A stretch of DNA of 55,199 nucleotides from Flavobacteriales bacterium. Lineage in GTDB: Bacteria; Bacteroidota; Bacteroidia; Flavobacteriales; TMED113. The notes beneath the pieces were generated by a model. The model searched no databases. It had not been told where the DNA came from and worked only from the letters and a program-made list of their open reading frames with translations. The stretch spans positions 1 to 55,199 of the forward strand of contig PKDT01000001.1 in assembly GCA_002863085.1 (NCBI GenBank). Direction: 5' to 3'. Position numbers and translations under genes: made by a program. Position 1 is the stretch's first letter. The number at the start of each line of letters is the position of its first letter. Of this stretch, positions 1-8,019 are shown piece by piece.

Positions 1-94
1 AATTCGAAAATCCGAAAATACTTGCTAAAATTGACCAAGCTATTCCCATTAACATTCCAATAATAATTTTCCAATGTAAACTTATATTTTTCAT
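1..94 (-). CDS. Dicarboxylate/amino acid:cation symporter, N-terminal fragment (partial)
   Basis: This gene is too short for the ORF track. On the minus strand an ATG at 94 overlaps the aroC stop in an ATGA junction and the frame stays open to the window edge. The 31 visible residues begin MKNISLHWKIIIGMLMG, a basic start followed by a hydrophobic helix. This resembles the N-terminus of DAACS family (GltP/DctA-like) sodium- or proton-coupled carboxylate transporters, which often begin with an LHW-IIIGM-like stretch. The overlap implies co-translation with aroC. The family call rests on about 30 residues, so the exact substrate is unknown. Confidence 0.6.
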   Translation of the reverse strand, partial: MKNISLHWKIIIGMLMGIAWSILASIFGFSN

Positions 95-1182
95 AAATTA
101 GAAATTTTTGATGTTTTATTCATTAAAAGATGATCCAATAATATAATAGATGTGATTGACGAAACCACAGGCACTGCTCTTGGTACAACACAAGGATCGT
201 GACGGCCATCAATACTAAACTTTATGTTCTCGTTATTGATATTAACTGACTCTTGCATAGTGGAAATTGAAGACACCGGTTTAAAGTAAGAGTTAAAAAA
301 AATATCCATACCGTTACTTATTCCACCTTGGATACCACCAGAGTTATTTGTTTTTGACATTACAGATTTATTTTTTGAGTCAAAGTATAATTGGTCATTT
401 TCTTGAGACCCGGAATTTTTAGTTCCACTGAAACCCGACCCAAATTCTATAGCTTTACAAGCATTTACTCCAAGAATAACTTTACCAATATCTGCATTAA
501 GTTTATTAAATACTGGCTCTCCCACTCCAGCTGGTAATCCAAAAATTATTGTCGAGATTCTCCCACCTAGTGTATCACCACTTTCAATACACTCATTTAT
601 CTTTTCTTTCATTTTTTTTGCATGAACTGAAGACGGACATCTAACTTCATTTTCGAAAGTTTTATCAAGATTTAATTCACTGTAGTGAATATCTAAATCA
701 ATTTTACCGATTGAGGAAACATAAGATTTGACTGAAATTCCATTTCTATTTAGTATCTGACTGGCTATTGAACCCGCTACAACCCAACTAGTTGTTTCTC
801 TTGCAGAAGCACGACCGCCACCTCTGTGGTCTCTCAAACCATATTTTTTGAGATAAGTATAGTCAGCATGTGAGGGTCTCAACACCTCTTTCAAATTATT
901 ATAATCAGCTGATTTATGGTCATTATTTCTAATTATAAAAGCTATTGGGGTTCCAAGAGAAACTCCATTGCAAATACCCGACAAAAACTCAGGAATATCT
1001 TTCTCATTTCTTTGGCTATGAAATTTACTAGAACCCGGTTTTCTTCTTGTGAGAGCAAGATTAATTTTATCAAAATCAATTTCAACACCAGAGGGTATGC
1101 CGTCAATTACACCTCCAACAGCGGGGCCATGAGATTCACCAAAAGTGGTGAGTCGAAAAATTTCTCCAATTGATGATGACAT
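91..1182 (-). CDS. aroC: Chorismate synthase
   Basis: The enzyme converts 5-enolpyruvylshikimate-3-phosphate to chorismate, the last common step of aromatic amino acid and folate synthesis, using reduced FMN in the cytosol. The 363-residue product has the usual family length. Family signatures are visible: FGESHGPAVG near residue 14, GGGRASARET near residue 125, and the C-terminal FSIDGRHDPCVVPRAVPV. The ATG at 1182 is chosen because the protein starts directly before the conserved FRLTTFGESHG block. It overlaps the downstream transporter by 4 nt. A consensus-like promoter box lies only 7 nt upstream of the ATG. aroE of the same pathway lies elsewhere in the window. Confidence 0.97.
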   Translation of the reverse strand: MSSSIGEIFRLTTFGESHGPAVGGVIDGIPSGVEIDFDKINLALTRRKPGSSKFHSQRNEKDIPEFLSGICNGVSLGTPIAFIIRNNDHKSADYNNLKEVLRPSHADYTYLKKYGLRDHRGGGRASARETTSWVVAGSIASQILNRNGISVKSYVSSIGKIDLDIHYSELNLDKTFENEVRCPSSVHAKKMKEKINECIESGDTLGGRISTIIFGLPAGVGEPVFNKLNADIGKVILGVNACKAIEFGSGFSGTKNSGSQENDQLYFDSKNKSVMSKTNNSGGIQGGISNGMDIFFNSYFKPVSSISTMQESVNINNENIKFSIDGRHDPCVVPRAVPVVSSITSIILLDHLLMNKTSKISNL

Positions 1183-1189
1183 AATTCTA

Positions 1190-1197
1190 CAAATATA
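1190..1197 (-). promoter_or_regulatory. Candidate -7 promoter box for aroC (TATATTTG)
   Basis: On the minus strand TATATTTG matches the Bacteroidetes -7 consensus TAnnTTTG. Its last base is 7 nt from the aroC ATG, so transcription would begin at or next to the start codon. I see no good -33 TTG at the normal spacing. Confidence 0.45.
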
Positions 1198-1246
1198 TCA
1201 TTTTCATAATTTACTATTTGGTTAAGATTGCTTATATTGATTTATT

Positions 1247-2509
1247 ATGAAAACATTAATTAAAAATATCAAACAAATTTTTGGGGTTTCAACAAACCGC
1301 AATACTAACCTGAAATGCGGCAATGATATGAGTATGGTTGAAATTATTGAAAATGGATGGATATTAATTGAAAATGATGTAATTGCCGATTTTGGAGAAA
1401 TGAAAAACTTTACTGGTATTGATGACTGGAATAACACTGAAATTATCGATTCCAATAATGGTCTTGTTCTTCCAACTTGGTGCGACAGTCACACACACAT
1501 TGTTTATGCCGGTAACAGAACTGGTGAATTCGTTGACAGAATAAATGGGCTAAACTATGAAGAAATTGCTAAAAACGGTGGAGGAATTTTAAACTCTGCA
1601 GAACTTCTTTCAAAAACAAGTTTTAATGAACTTTATAAGCAAAGTTCAGAGAGACTAAATAAAATTATTAGTCTTGGTACAGGGGCAATCGAAATCAAGA
1701 GTGGTTATGGACTTAACACAAATGATGAAATAAAAATGCTTCAGGTAATTAAGGAGCTAGATAATAATTTTCCAATTAAAATTAAGTCTACATTTTTGGG
1801 AGCTCACGCAGTACCCAAAACTATGTCTCAGGAAAATTATGTTAATTTGATTATCAATGAGATGATTCCAGAAATTGCGAAACAAAATTTAGCTGATTAT
1901 ATTGATGTTTTTTGTGATAAAGGGTTTTTTAGCCCTGAAGAAACTGAAAAAATATTATTGTGTGGTAAAAAATATGACCTGAAACCAAAAATACATGCCA
2001 ATGAACTTGCCTGTTCGGGCGGAATTCAAGTCGGTGTTAAAAACAATGCTATCTCTGTAGACCACCTACAATATACGGGGGACGAAGAAATCAAAATTTT
2101 AAAAAAATCAAACACTATAGCTACTCTACTTCCAGGTACTGCATACTTTTTAAACTTAAAATATCCTCCAGCTAGAAAGATGATTGACTCAGGACTTTCT
2201 GTCGCATTGGCATCAGACTACAACCCTGGTTCATTTCCTTCAGGAAATATGTCTTTTATTTTTTCTCTAGCATGCACCATTATGAAAATGAAACCAGTTG
2301 AGGCTTTCAACGCCTTAACAATAAATGGTGCATTTGCAATGGAGCTCCACGACGAAGTAGGAAATATATCCAGAGGCAAAAAAGCCAATCTAATTTTGAC
2401 AAAAAAGATACCGAATTTGGAATATATACCTTATTCCGTTGCAGAAAATTTTATTGACAAGGTCATAATTAATGGCAAAATTCACCAAGATTCTGAAACA
2501 AATTATTAA
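1247..2509 (+). CDS. hutI: Imidazolonepropionase
   Basis: This cytosolic amidohydrolase hydrolyses 4-imidazolone-5-propanoate to N-formimino-L-glutamate, the third step of histidine degradation. The 420-residue length is typical. The metal-binding motif CDSHTHIVYAGNRTGEF lies near residue 80, a KIHANELACSGG block with another ligand histidine near 247, the VDHLQYTG motif near 270, and LASDYNPGSFPSGNM near 320, where the aspartate completes the site. The ATG at 1247 gives a normal N-terminus. ftcD, which uses the product, lies 1.2 kb downstream on the same strand, with a secreted protein gene between. hutH and hutU are not in the window. Confidence 0.96.
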   Translation: MKTLIKNIKQIFGVSTNRNTNLKCGNDMSMVEIIENGWILIENDVIADFGEMKNFTGIDDWNNTEIIDSNNGLVLPTWCDSHTHIVYAGNRTGEFVDRINGLNYEEIAKNGGGILNSAELLSKTSFNELYKQSSERLNKIISLGTGAIEIKSGYGLNTNDEIKMLQVIKELDNNFPIKIKSTFLGAHAVPKTMSQENYVNLIINEMIPEIAKQNLADYIDVFCDKGFFSPEETEKILLCGKKYDLKPKIHANELACSGGIQVGVKNNAISVDHLQYTGDEEIKILKKSNTIATLLPGTAYFLNLKYPPARKMIDSGLSVALASDYNPGSFPSGNMSFIFSLACTIMKMKPVEAFNALTINGAFAMELHDEVGNISRGKKANLILTKKIPNLEYIPYSVAENFIDKVIINGKIHQDSETNY

Positions 2510-2514
2510 GTTTG
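2507..2514 (+). promoter_or_regulatory. Possible -7 box (TAAGTTTG) inside the hutI stop codon
   Basis: TAAGTTTG matches TAnnTTTG and begins with the hutI stop codon, 20 nt before the ATG of the next gene. It could give the secreted-protein gene its own promoter within the hut operon. No -33 TTG at normal spacing is visible, so this is tentative. Confidence 0.3.
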
Positions 2515-2534
2515 TATAACTTCAATATAACGTC

Positions 2535-3662
2535 ATGATAAAAAATATCTCAATACTCATTAAACTTGCCTTTGTTTTTTGTTTTTTTTTGAATTTTTCG
2601 TTGAACGCTCAAAACACATGCGACTGGATAGAACAATATGCGATTGAAAATGAAATATCCTACGACTACAATCAAGGGTTTATTTCCCTCCATTATTGTG
2701 AAAATATATATGACGACCTAGTATTAGAACAAAATTCATTTAATGGTCAATTGATTAATGATGTTTTATGGTCATACATTACAAATGATGGTCTAGAATG
2801 TCAGGATTGGAGTGGAACAGATGAAAATGGAAATTATTATTTCTCAATTGACTTTAACGACCCATGTTTACAAAACGCCGAGTCTATTTCTGTTTTATTT
2901 GAAGCTACACTTGAAGATAATTCAATTGTTCAATGTGAATTTAACATTGATTTTTTTATTCCTGGTCAACCCTACGTTGGTGTAGATAATTTCAATATTG
3001 ATGAACAGATTGTCTTGTGCGAAGAAAATACAAACATAAATCTGTTTGCAAGTGCTTACGGCACTAGTCCAAACAACAGCTATGTCAATCATCAGTGGTA
3101 TATTAACGGAAACCCCATTCCCAATTCCAATTCACCGAGTATAAACATCGCTGAAACAAATTTTGAAATCAATTCTTCTAACACATACTATTTTACTGTA
3201 ACAAATTATTGTTCTCCAGATACAAACGGAGATGGCATTGCTGATGAAATTTCATCTGATTGGATTACAGTTAGCATCTTTGAAGGATATGATGATTGCG
3301 AACCATGTAAATGGGAATTTCCTGATGAAGATAAAAATGAATTTTTTGGCTTCTCTCCTAACAACGATGGACTAAATGATTTTTTTCCTGAAATGATAAA
3401 CAATATTCAAAATAGGAACGACGACTCACATATAACCTGTCAGGCAACTAATTACAAAGTAACAATTTACAACCGTTATGGAAGAAAAATTTTTGAGTCT
3501 AATGAAAATAACGAACCTTGGGATGGCAAAAACAACAATGGAAAAGTTTGCAAAGATGGTACTTATTTTTACAAAATTGAGTATGTACTTAATCCTTTGG
3601 TCGAACAAAATAATCAGGATGAGAAAAAAGTCAAATATGGCTCTGTACATCTAGCAAATTAA
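2535..3662 (+). CDS. Secreted protein with type IX secretion type-B (CHU_C / gliding-motility-associated) C-terminal domain
   Basis: The 375-residue product starts with a Sec signal peptide (hydrophobic residues 8-24, ending SLNAQ). Its last ~90 residues are a gliding-motility-associated C-terminal domain: FSPNNDGLNDFF, VTIYNRYGRKIFES, WDGKNNNGKVCKDGTYFYKI, ending YGSVHLAN. In Flavobacteriia this domain directs export through the type IX system and surface attachment. The middle (about 25-260) is cysteine-containing and beta-rich with an Ig-like look, and has no motif I can name. It sits 25 nt after hutI and 5 nt before ftcD, which is odd for an exported protein. It may be an adhesin or a scavenging protein. 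Confidence 0.85.
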   Translation: MIKNISILIKLAFVFCFFLNFSLNAQNTCDWIEQYAIENEISYDYNQGFISLHYCENIYDDLVLEQNSFNGQLINDVLWSYITNDGLECQDWSGTDENGNYYFSIDFNDPCLQNAESISVLFEATLEDNSIVQCEFNIDFFIPGQPYVGVDNFNIDEQIVLCEENTNINLFASAYGTSPNNSYVNHQWYINGNPIPNSNSPSINIAETNFEINSSNTYYFTVTNYCSPDTNGDGIADEISSDWITVSIFEGYDDCEPCKWEFPDEDKNEFFGFSPNNDGLNDFFPEMINNIQNRNDDSHITCQATNYKVTIYNRYGRKIFESNENNEPWDGKNNNGKVCKDGTYFYKIEYVLNPLVEQNNQDEKKVKYGSVHLAN

Positions 3663-3667
3663 ACATA

Positions 3668-5362
3668 ATGACAAAAAAACTAATTGAGTGTGTCCCTAAT
3701 ATTTCTGAAGGTAGGGATAAAAAAGTAATTGAGAAAATTGTAAATGAAGTCAAAACTGTTGAAGGAGTTGAATTATTAGACGTAGACCCCGGTCATGCCA
3801 CCAACAGAACAGTTATTACATTCGTTGGAGAACCAGAAAAAGTGATCACGGCTGCATTTTTGGTTATCAAAAAATCTTCTGAACTTATTGACATGAGCAA
3901 ACACTCTGGGGAACACCCTAGAATGGGTTCAACAGACGTTTGTCCTTTAATTCCTGTATCAGGAATATCAATGGAGGAAGTTAACCAATATGCTGTTAAA
4001 CTTTCTGAAAAAGTAGGTGAAAAACTACGAATTCCTGTTTTCCTATATGAGAATTCTGCAAAAAATCAAAAAAGAAAAAACTTAGCTAACGTAAGATTAG
4101 GTGAATATGAGGGCTTAGACAAAAAATTAAAAGATCCGAAATGGAAACCTGATTTTGGATCAACTGATAAAGACGTCTATAAAAAAACAGGTGCTACTGC
4201 TATTGGAGCTAGAGACTTTCTTATTGCATATAATATAAATCTAAATACCACCTCAACCAGAAGAGCAAACGCAATTGCCTTTGATATCAGAGAAAAGGGA
4301 AGAATTGCAAGAAAAAACAACAAACTAACTGGTGAAATTCTTAAGGATAAAAATGGTGAAACAATATGGAAACCCGGAACTTTAAAACATGTCAAAGCCA
4401 TAGGATGGTTCATTGAAGAATATGGCATTTCACAAATTTCGATGAATCTAACAAATATTAACGAAACTCCTATTCACAAAGTTTTTGATGAAGTATGCGA
4501 AAAAGCTCAAAAAAGGGGTGTAAGAGTGACAGGCTCCGAATTAGTAGGCTTGATACCATTAAAGTCAATGTTAGATGCTGGAAAGTATTTCTTAATTAAA
4601 CAACAAAGATCTACTGGGATATCTGAAAAAGAAATCATAAAGATTGCAGTAAAATCAATGGGATTAAATGAAATTTCTTTATTTGAACCTGATGAAAAAA
4701 TTATCGAATACAAGATAAAAAGTAAAGATTCAAAATTAGTTAATCTTGGTTTATCTACATTTTTACAAGAAACCGCATCTGAAAGTCCTGCACCGGGTGG
4801 TGGTTCAATCTCTGCATACGTCGGAGCTCTTGGAGCTTCATTAACAACTATGGTTGCTAATTTATCAAGCCATAAAAGAGGATGGGATGATAGGTGGAAA
4901 GAATTCTCTGATTTAGCTGAACTGGGTCAAAAATTCATAGTTAAACTTGAAAAGCTCGTTGATGATGACACAAATGCATTCAATATGATTCTTAATGCAT
5001 TTAGAATAAAAGCCGATACAGAGGATGAAAAAATAGAAAAAGAATCAAAAATTCAATCCGCAACTTTAAATGCCATAAAAATTCCTCTCTCAATCATGGA
5101 AAATTCTTATAATTTGATGAATCTTATTGCCAAGCTAGTTAAAAAAGGAAACCCCAACTCAGTTAGTGATGTTGGTGTTGCTGTTTTGTGCGCGAGAGCC
5201 GCTGTACTTGGTGGTTATTTAAATGTTATGATTAACATTAAGGACCTTAAAGATGTAAAACTAAAATCTAGTATGATAGAAAGAGCTGAAGAATTAAAAT
5301 TACTTTCCATGGAATCTGAAAAGAAAATTTTGAAAGATGTTATTAAGACAATTAATAATTAA
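3668..5362 (+). CDS. ftcD: Bifunctional glutamate formimidoyltransferase / formimidoyltetrahydrofolate cyclodeaminase
   Basis: This fused enzyme finishes histidine degradation. The N-terminal half (about 1-300) moves the formimino group from formiminoglutamate to tetrahydrofolate. The C-terminal half (about 365-564) releases ammonia to give 5,10-methenyl-THF. The transferase domain shows IECVPNISEGRD at the start, the catalytic histidine region KHSGEHPRMGSTDVCPLIPV near residue 80, and GATAIGARDFLIAYN. The cyclodeaminase domain begins near SPAPGGGSISAYVGALGA. At 564 residues it matches mammalian-type fused FTCD. The ATG at 3668 is 5 nt after the preceding stop. The histidine-derived one-carbon unit enters the same folate pool used by GcvT. 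Confidence 0.96.
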   Translation: MTKKLIECVPNISEGRDKKVIEKIVNEVKTVEGVELLDVDPGHATNRTVITFVGEPEKVITAAFLVIKKSSELIDMSKHSGEHPRMGSTDVCPLIPVSGISMEEVNQYAVKLSEKVGEKLRIPVFLYENSAKNQKRKNLANVRLGEYEGLDKKLKDPKWKPDFGSTDKDVYKKTGATAIGARDFLIAYNINLNTTSTRRANAIAFDIREKGRIARKNNKLTGEILKDKNGETIWKPGTLKHVKAIGWFIEEYGISQISMNLTNINETPIHKVFDEVCEKAQKRGVRVTGSELVGLIPLKSMLDAGKYFLIKQQRSTGISEKEIIKIAVKSMGLNEISLFEPDEKIIEYKIKSKDSKLVNLGLSTFLQETASESPAPGGGSISAYVGALGASLTTMVANLSSHKRGWDDRWKEFSDLAELGQKFIVKLEKLVDDDTNAFNMILNAFRIKADTEDEKIEKESKIQSATLNAIKIPLSIMENSYNLMNLIAKLVKKGNPNSVSDVGVAVLCARAAVLGGYLNVMINIKDLKDVKLKSSMIERAEELKLLSMESEKKILKDVIKTINN

Positions 5363-5407
5363 ATAGACAGATCTAAGTTAATTGTATATATACTGATACT
5401 GATTTAA

Positions 5408-5983
5408 ATGTCCAGGTTAAATATTAAAAAAATTAGAAAAGCTTACTTAAGCTTTTCTATTTTCCTTGGTTTTTTTTCACCCGCTATATGTCTGTACCTT
5501 TTTCCTGAATATGATCCAAGAATTCAACCAGTTTCTTATTTTGGTGTTCTTAAATCCACAAGTTGGATATTTACTTTTTCTCTTGTAATTTTTTCAACTG
5601 CAATATATTGGAATGGAGTTAGCTCAGTAAAAAAAATTATAAAAAATAAAAAATATAAATTTTGGTTAATTTCCATTCTAACATTTTCAAGTATTTGTCT
5701 CTTTTTGACTGGGGTGATTAGTATGAATTTTGGCCCATTACATGGTATACCAGCTATTTTATTTTTTTTGAGTTATAATTTTTATGTTTTTTTATTTGGG
5801 ATTGTCAGATCAACATCATACGTAAGACGAGGATTGTTTTCAGTCATAACTGGTTCATCAATGTTATTATCTTCGTTGCTATTAATACCCTTTCCAAGTT
5901 ATGGAGTGGCAGAATTAGTATATATTTTTTTGGTCTTGTTTTGGAACACAATAATTTGGATGAAAAAAAATCAGTATTTATAA
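5408..5983 (+). CDS. DUF998-like integral membrane protein
   Basis: This is a 191-residue membrane protein of unknown function. It has about six hydrophobic segments, near residues 12-28, 48-66, 82-104, 110-132, 140-162 and 165-186, joined by short basic loops. The block GVISMNFGPLHGIPAILFF resembles the DUF998 family, whose conserved H-x-P lies in a membrane segment. It follows ftcD by 45 nt on the same strand and may share its transcript, but nothing links it to histidine use. Its 3' end overlaps the opposing dehydrogenase gene by 13 nt. A perfect hairpin lies within its first 20 codons. Confidence 0.6.
   Translation: MSRLNIKKIRKAYLSFSIFLGFFSPAICLYLFPEYDPRIQPVSYFGVLKSTSWIFTFSLVIFSTAIYWNGVSSVKKIIKNKKYKFWLISILTFSSICLFLTGVISMNFGPLHGIPAILFFLSYNFYVFLFGIVRSTSYVRRGLFSVITGSSMLLSSLLLIPFPSYGVAELVYIFLVLFWNTIIWMKKNQYL
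5435..5458 (+). repeat. Perfect 10-bp hairpin inside the 5' coding end of the DUF998-like gene
   Basis: AGAAAAGCTT and AAGCTTTTCT are exact reverse complements separated by ACTT, and a T-rich stretch follows (CTATTTTCCTTGG then a run of T). It encodes RKAYLSFS, codons 10-17. It could act as a leaky terminator after ftcD, a translation-dampening hairpin, or a protein-binding palindrome. Confidence 0.55.
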
Positions 5984-7953
5984 ATCCTTTCAATTGCCTC
6001 GTTAAGTCTCTCATTCGCTAAGTATATCTTTTCTAAATTTTCAGCAAATGGCACCGGTGTATCAAGGCTTGAAACACGATGTATGGGAGCATCAAGGTAT
6101 TCAAATAAGTTCTCAGAAATATAAGATGCTATGTCTGAGCCGAATCCCCCTATTTGAATGTCTTCATGAAGAATTAATACTTTACCTGTTTTTTTTACAG
6201 TTAAATCAATAGCTTTTTTATCTAGAGGAACGAGAGTTCTCAAATCAATTAGGTCAATTGATATATTTTCATTATTTCTGATAAAATCTAGAGCCCAGTG
6301 TACACCCAGGCCATAAGTTATTATGCTTAAATCTGTACCTGATTCAACAATTTTTGCATTACCAAATGGAATAGTAAAATAACCTTCTGGCACCTGCTCT
6401 GAAATACTTCTATATAGAGCTTTGTGTTCAAAAAACATAACAGGGTTAGGGTCTTCAATTGCAGTCAGTAAAAGTCCTTTGGCATCAATTGGACTGGAGG
6501 GATATACAACTTTTAGTCCAGGAGTGTGAGTAAACCATGCCTCATTTGTTTGAGAATGAAAGGGTCCCGCACCAACCCCCGCACCGCAAGGCATTCTTAC
6601 AACAACATCAGAACACTGCTGCCACCTGTAATGAGACTTTGCTAAATTATTTACCACCGCATTAAAACCACTACTGACAAAATCTGCAAATTGCATTTCG
6701 ATAATACTTTTGTAGCCAGCAACTGATAAACCTAAACCCATACTCAAAATGATTGATTCACAAATTGGGGTATTTCTAATTCTTTCTTTACCGAACTTTT
6801 GTAGAAATCCATCAGATATTTTAAAAACTCCACCGTATTCAGCTATGTCCTGGCCCATGAAAATAAGTTTTTTGTGTTTTTTCATGCCTAGGCTTAAAGC
6901 AGAAGAGATAGAGTCAATAAAACGTAATTTTGATGAGATTTTTGAAGGTGAAACGATTTTAGGTTCAAAATCTTTATATACACTCTTTAGCTCTTTAGAT
7001 ATATTGCTCTCAACACTAGGCTCATTGAAGGCAACTTCAACAGCTTCATCAATCTCATTCTTAAAATTTTTTTTGAAGTTTTCCAAATATGTCTTTGTAA
7101 TTTTTTTGTGTTTTAGAAGAAATTTTTCAAAATTTTTAACTGGATCTTTTTTTGACCAATATTCAATTAATTCACTTGGAACATACTTGGTACCAGAAGC
7201 TTCCTCATGTCCACGGATTCTGAATGTTTTGCACTCAATTAAGACTGGTCTTGGTTCTAGTTTTAAATTGTCATGGATGGTTTTGAGCTTTGAATACATT
7301 TCCATAATATTGTTTCCGTCAATAACATGAGACTCCAAACCGTATCCAATAGCTCTGTCCGCTAAATTTTTACATTTATATTGTTCTGAAGTCGGAGTAG
7401 ATAGACCATACCCATTATTTTCAATCAAAAAAATTACAGGAAGTGACCAAACAGATGCAACATTTAATGCTTCATGAAAATCTCCCTCACTAGTTCCACC
7501 CTCACCAGTGTAAACTAAAGTTATTTTATTATTCTTTTCTATTTTATTAGCTAATGCAATTCCACTTGCGACTCCCATTTGAGGACCTAAATGAGAAATC
7601 ATACCAACAATATGATGTTTTAAAGAACCAAAATGAAAAGATCTATCGCGCCCGTTAGTGAAGCCATTTGATTTACCCTGGAATTGAGAAAATAATTTAC
7701 TTAATTTGATTTTTCTTCCGGTAAAAACACCAAGATTACGGTGCATTGGAAGGATGAATTCATCATTTGATAAAACGTTAACAACCGCTGAAGAGATTGC
7801 TTCTTGACCTATACCTGAAAACCACTTAGATATTCGTCCCTGTCTAAGAAGAAGGAGCATTTTTTCCTCAATCATTCTTGGTTTTAGCATTGACAGATGC
7901 AAATCAAGAAGTTTATCTTTATTAATATCTGAATGTTCAAATTTAAATTTCAT
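5971..7953 (-). CDS. Branched-chain 2-oxoacid dehydrogenase E1, fused alpha and beta subunits
   Basis: This is the thiamine-diphosphate-dependent E1 of a 2-oxoacid dehydrogenase complex, most likely the branched-chain (2-oxoisovalerate) type that makes branched acyl-CoA primers. The alpha part (about 1-330) has the GQEAIS block and the TPP site TGEGGTSEGDFHEALN ... IENNGYG. The beta part (about 340-660) has MGQDIAEYGGVFK, RMPCGAGVGAGPFHSQ and the C-terminal LHEDIQIGGFG. The alpha-beta fusion is common in Bacteroidetes. I take the ATG at 7953. The ORF track start, a TTG at 7962, lies within the TAATTTTG promoter box. E2 and E3 are not in the window. Confidence 0.93.
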   Translation of the reverse strand: MKFKFEHSDINKDKLLDLHLSMLKPRMIEEKMLLLLRQGRISKWFSGIGQEAISSAVVNVLSNDEFILPMHRNLGVFTGRKIKLSKLFSQFQGKSNGFTNGRDRSFHFGSLKHHIVGMISHLGPQMGVASGIALANKIEKNNKITLVYTGEGGTSEGDFHEALNVASVWSLPVIFLIENNGYGLSTPTSEQYKCKNLADRAIGYGLESHVIDGNNIMEMYSKLKTIHDNLKLEPRPVLIECKTFRIRGHEEASGTKYVPSELIEYWSKKDPVKNFEKFLLKHKKITKTYLENFKKNFKNEIDEAVEVAFNEPSVESNISKELKSVYKDFEPKIVSPSKISSKLRFIDSISSALSLGMKKHKKLIFMGQDIAEYGGVFKISDGFLQKFGKERIRNTPICESIILSMGLGLSVAGYKSIIEMQFADFVSSGFNAVVNNLAKSHYRWQQCSDVVVRMPCGAGVGAGPFHSQTNEAWFTHTPGLKVVYPSSPIDAKGLLLTAIEDPNPVMFFEHKALYRSISEQVPEGYFTIPFGNAKIVESGTDLSIITYGLGVHWALDFIRNNENISIDLIDLRTLVPLDKKAIDLTVKKTGKVLILHEDIQIGGFGSDIASYISENLFEYLDAPIHRVSSLDTPVPFAENLEKIYLANERLNEAIERIYKY

Positions 7954-7959
7954 TATCTT

Positions 7960-7967
7960 CAAAATTA
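7960..7967 (-). promoter_or_regulatory. Candidate -7 box (TAATTTTG) for the E1 gene
   Basis: On the minus strand TAATTTTG fits TAnnTTTG and ends 6 nt before the ATG at 7953, predicting a leaderless or nearly leaderless mRNA. The box contains the TTG used as a start in the ORF track, which argues against that start. No clear -33 element is visible. Confidence 0.45.
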
Positions 7968-7980
7968 TACAATAAATATT

Positions 7981-7988
7981 TAATTTTG
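7981..7988 (+). promoter_or_regulatory. Candidate -7 box (TAATTTTG) for the oxygenase-SUI1 operon
   Basis: TAATTTTG on the plus strand matches TAnnTTTG and lies 31 nt upstream of the oxygenase ATG, which predicts a leader of about 25 nt. It is back to back with the E1 promoter box in a short divergent intergenic region. Confidence 0.4.
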
Positions 7989-8019
7989 ATTAAATTATTA
8001 TTATTTAGAACTAATTTAA

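Noticed and set aside
6749-7330. 193-residue plus-strand ORF opposite the dehydrogenase E1 gene
   Set aside because: It lies wholly within a strongly conserved gene on the other strand and shows no recognisable domain, so it is a shadow.
7939-7950. Palindrome AAATTTAAATTT near the start of the E1 gene
   Set aside because: It is low-complexity coding sequence (Lys and Phe codons) and such strings are expected at this base composition.
7954-7962. TTG start for the 2-oxoacid dehydrogenase E1 gene used in the ORF track
   Set aside because: The TTG lies within the TAATTTTG promoter box, and an ATG at 7953 gives a normal N-terminus.
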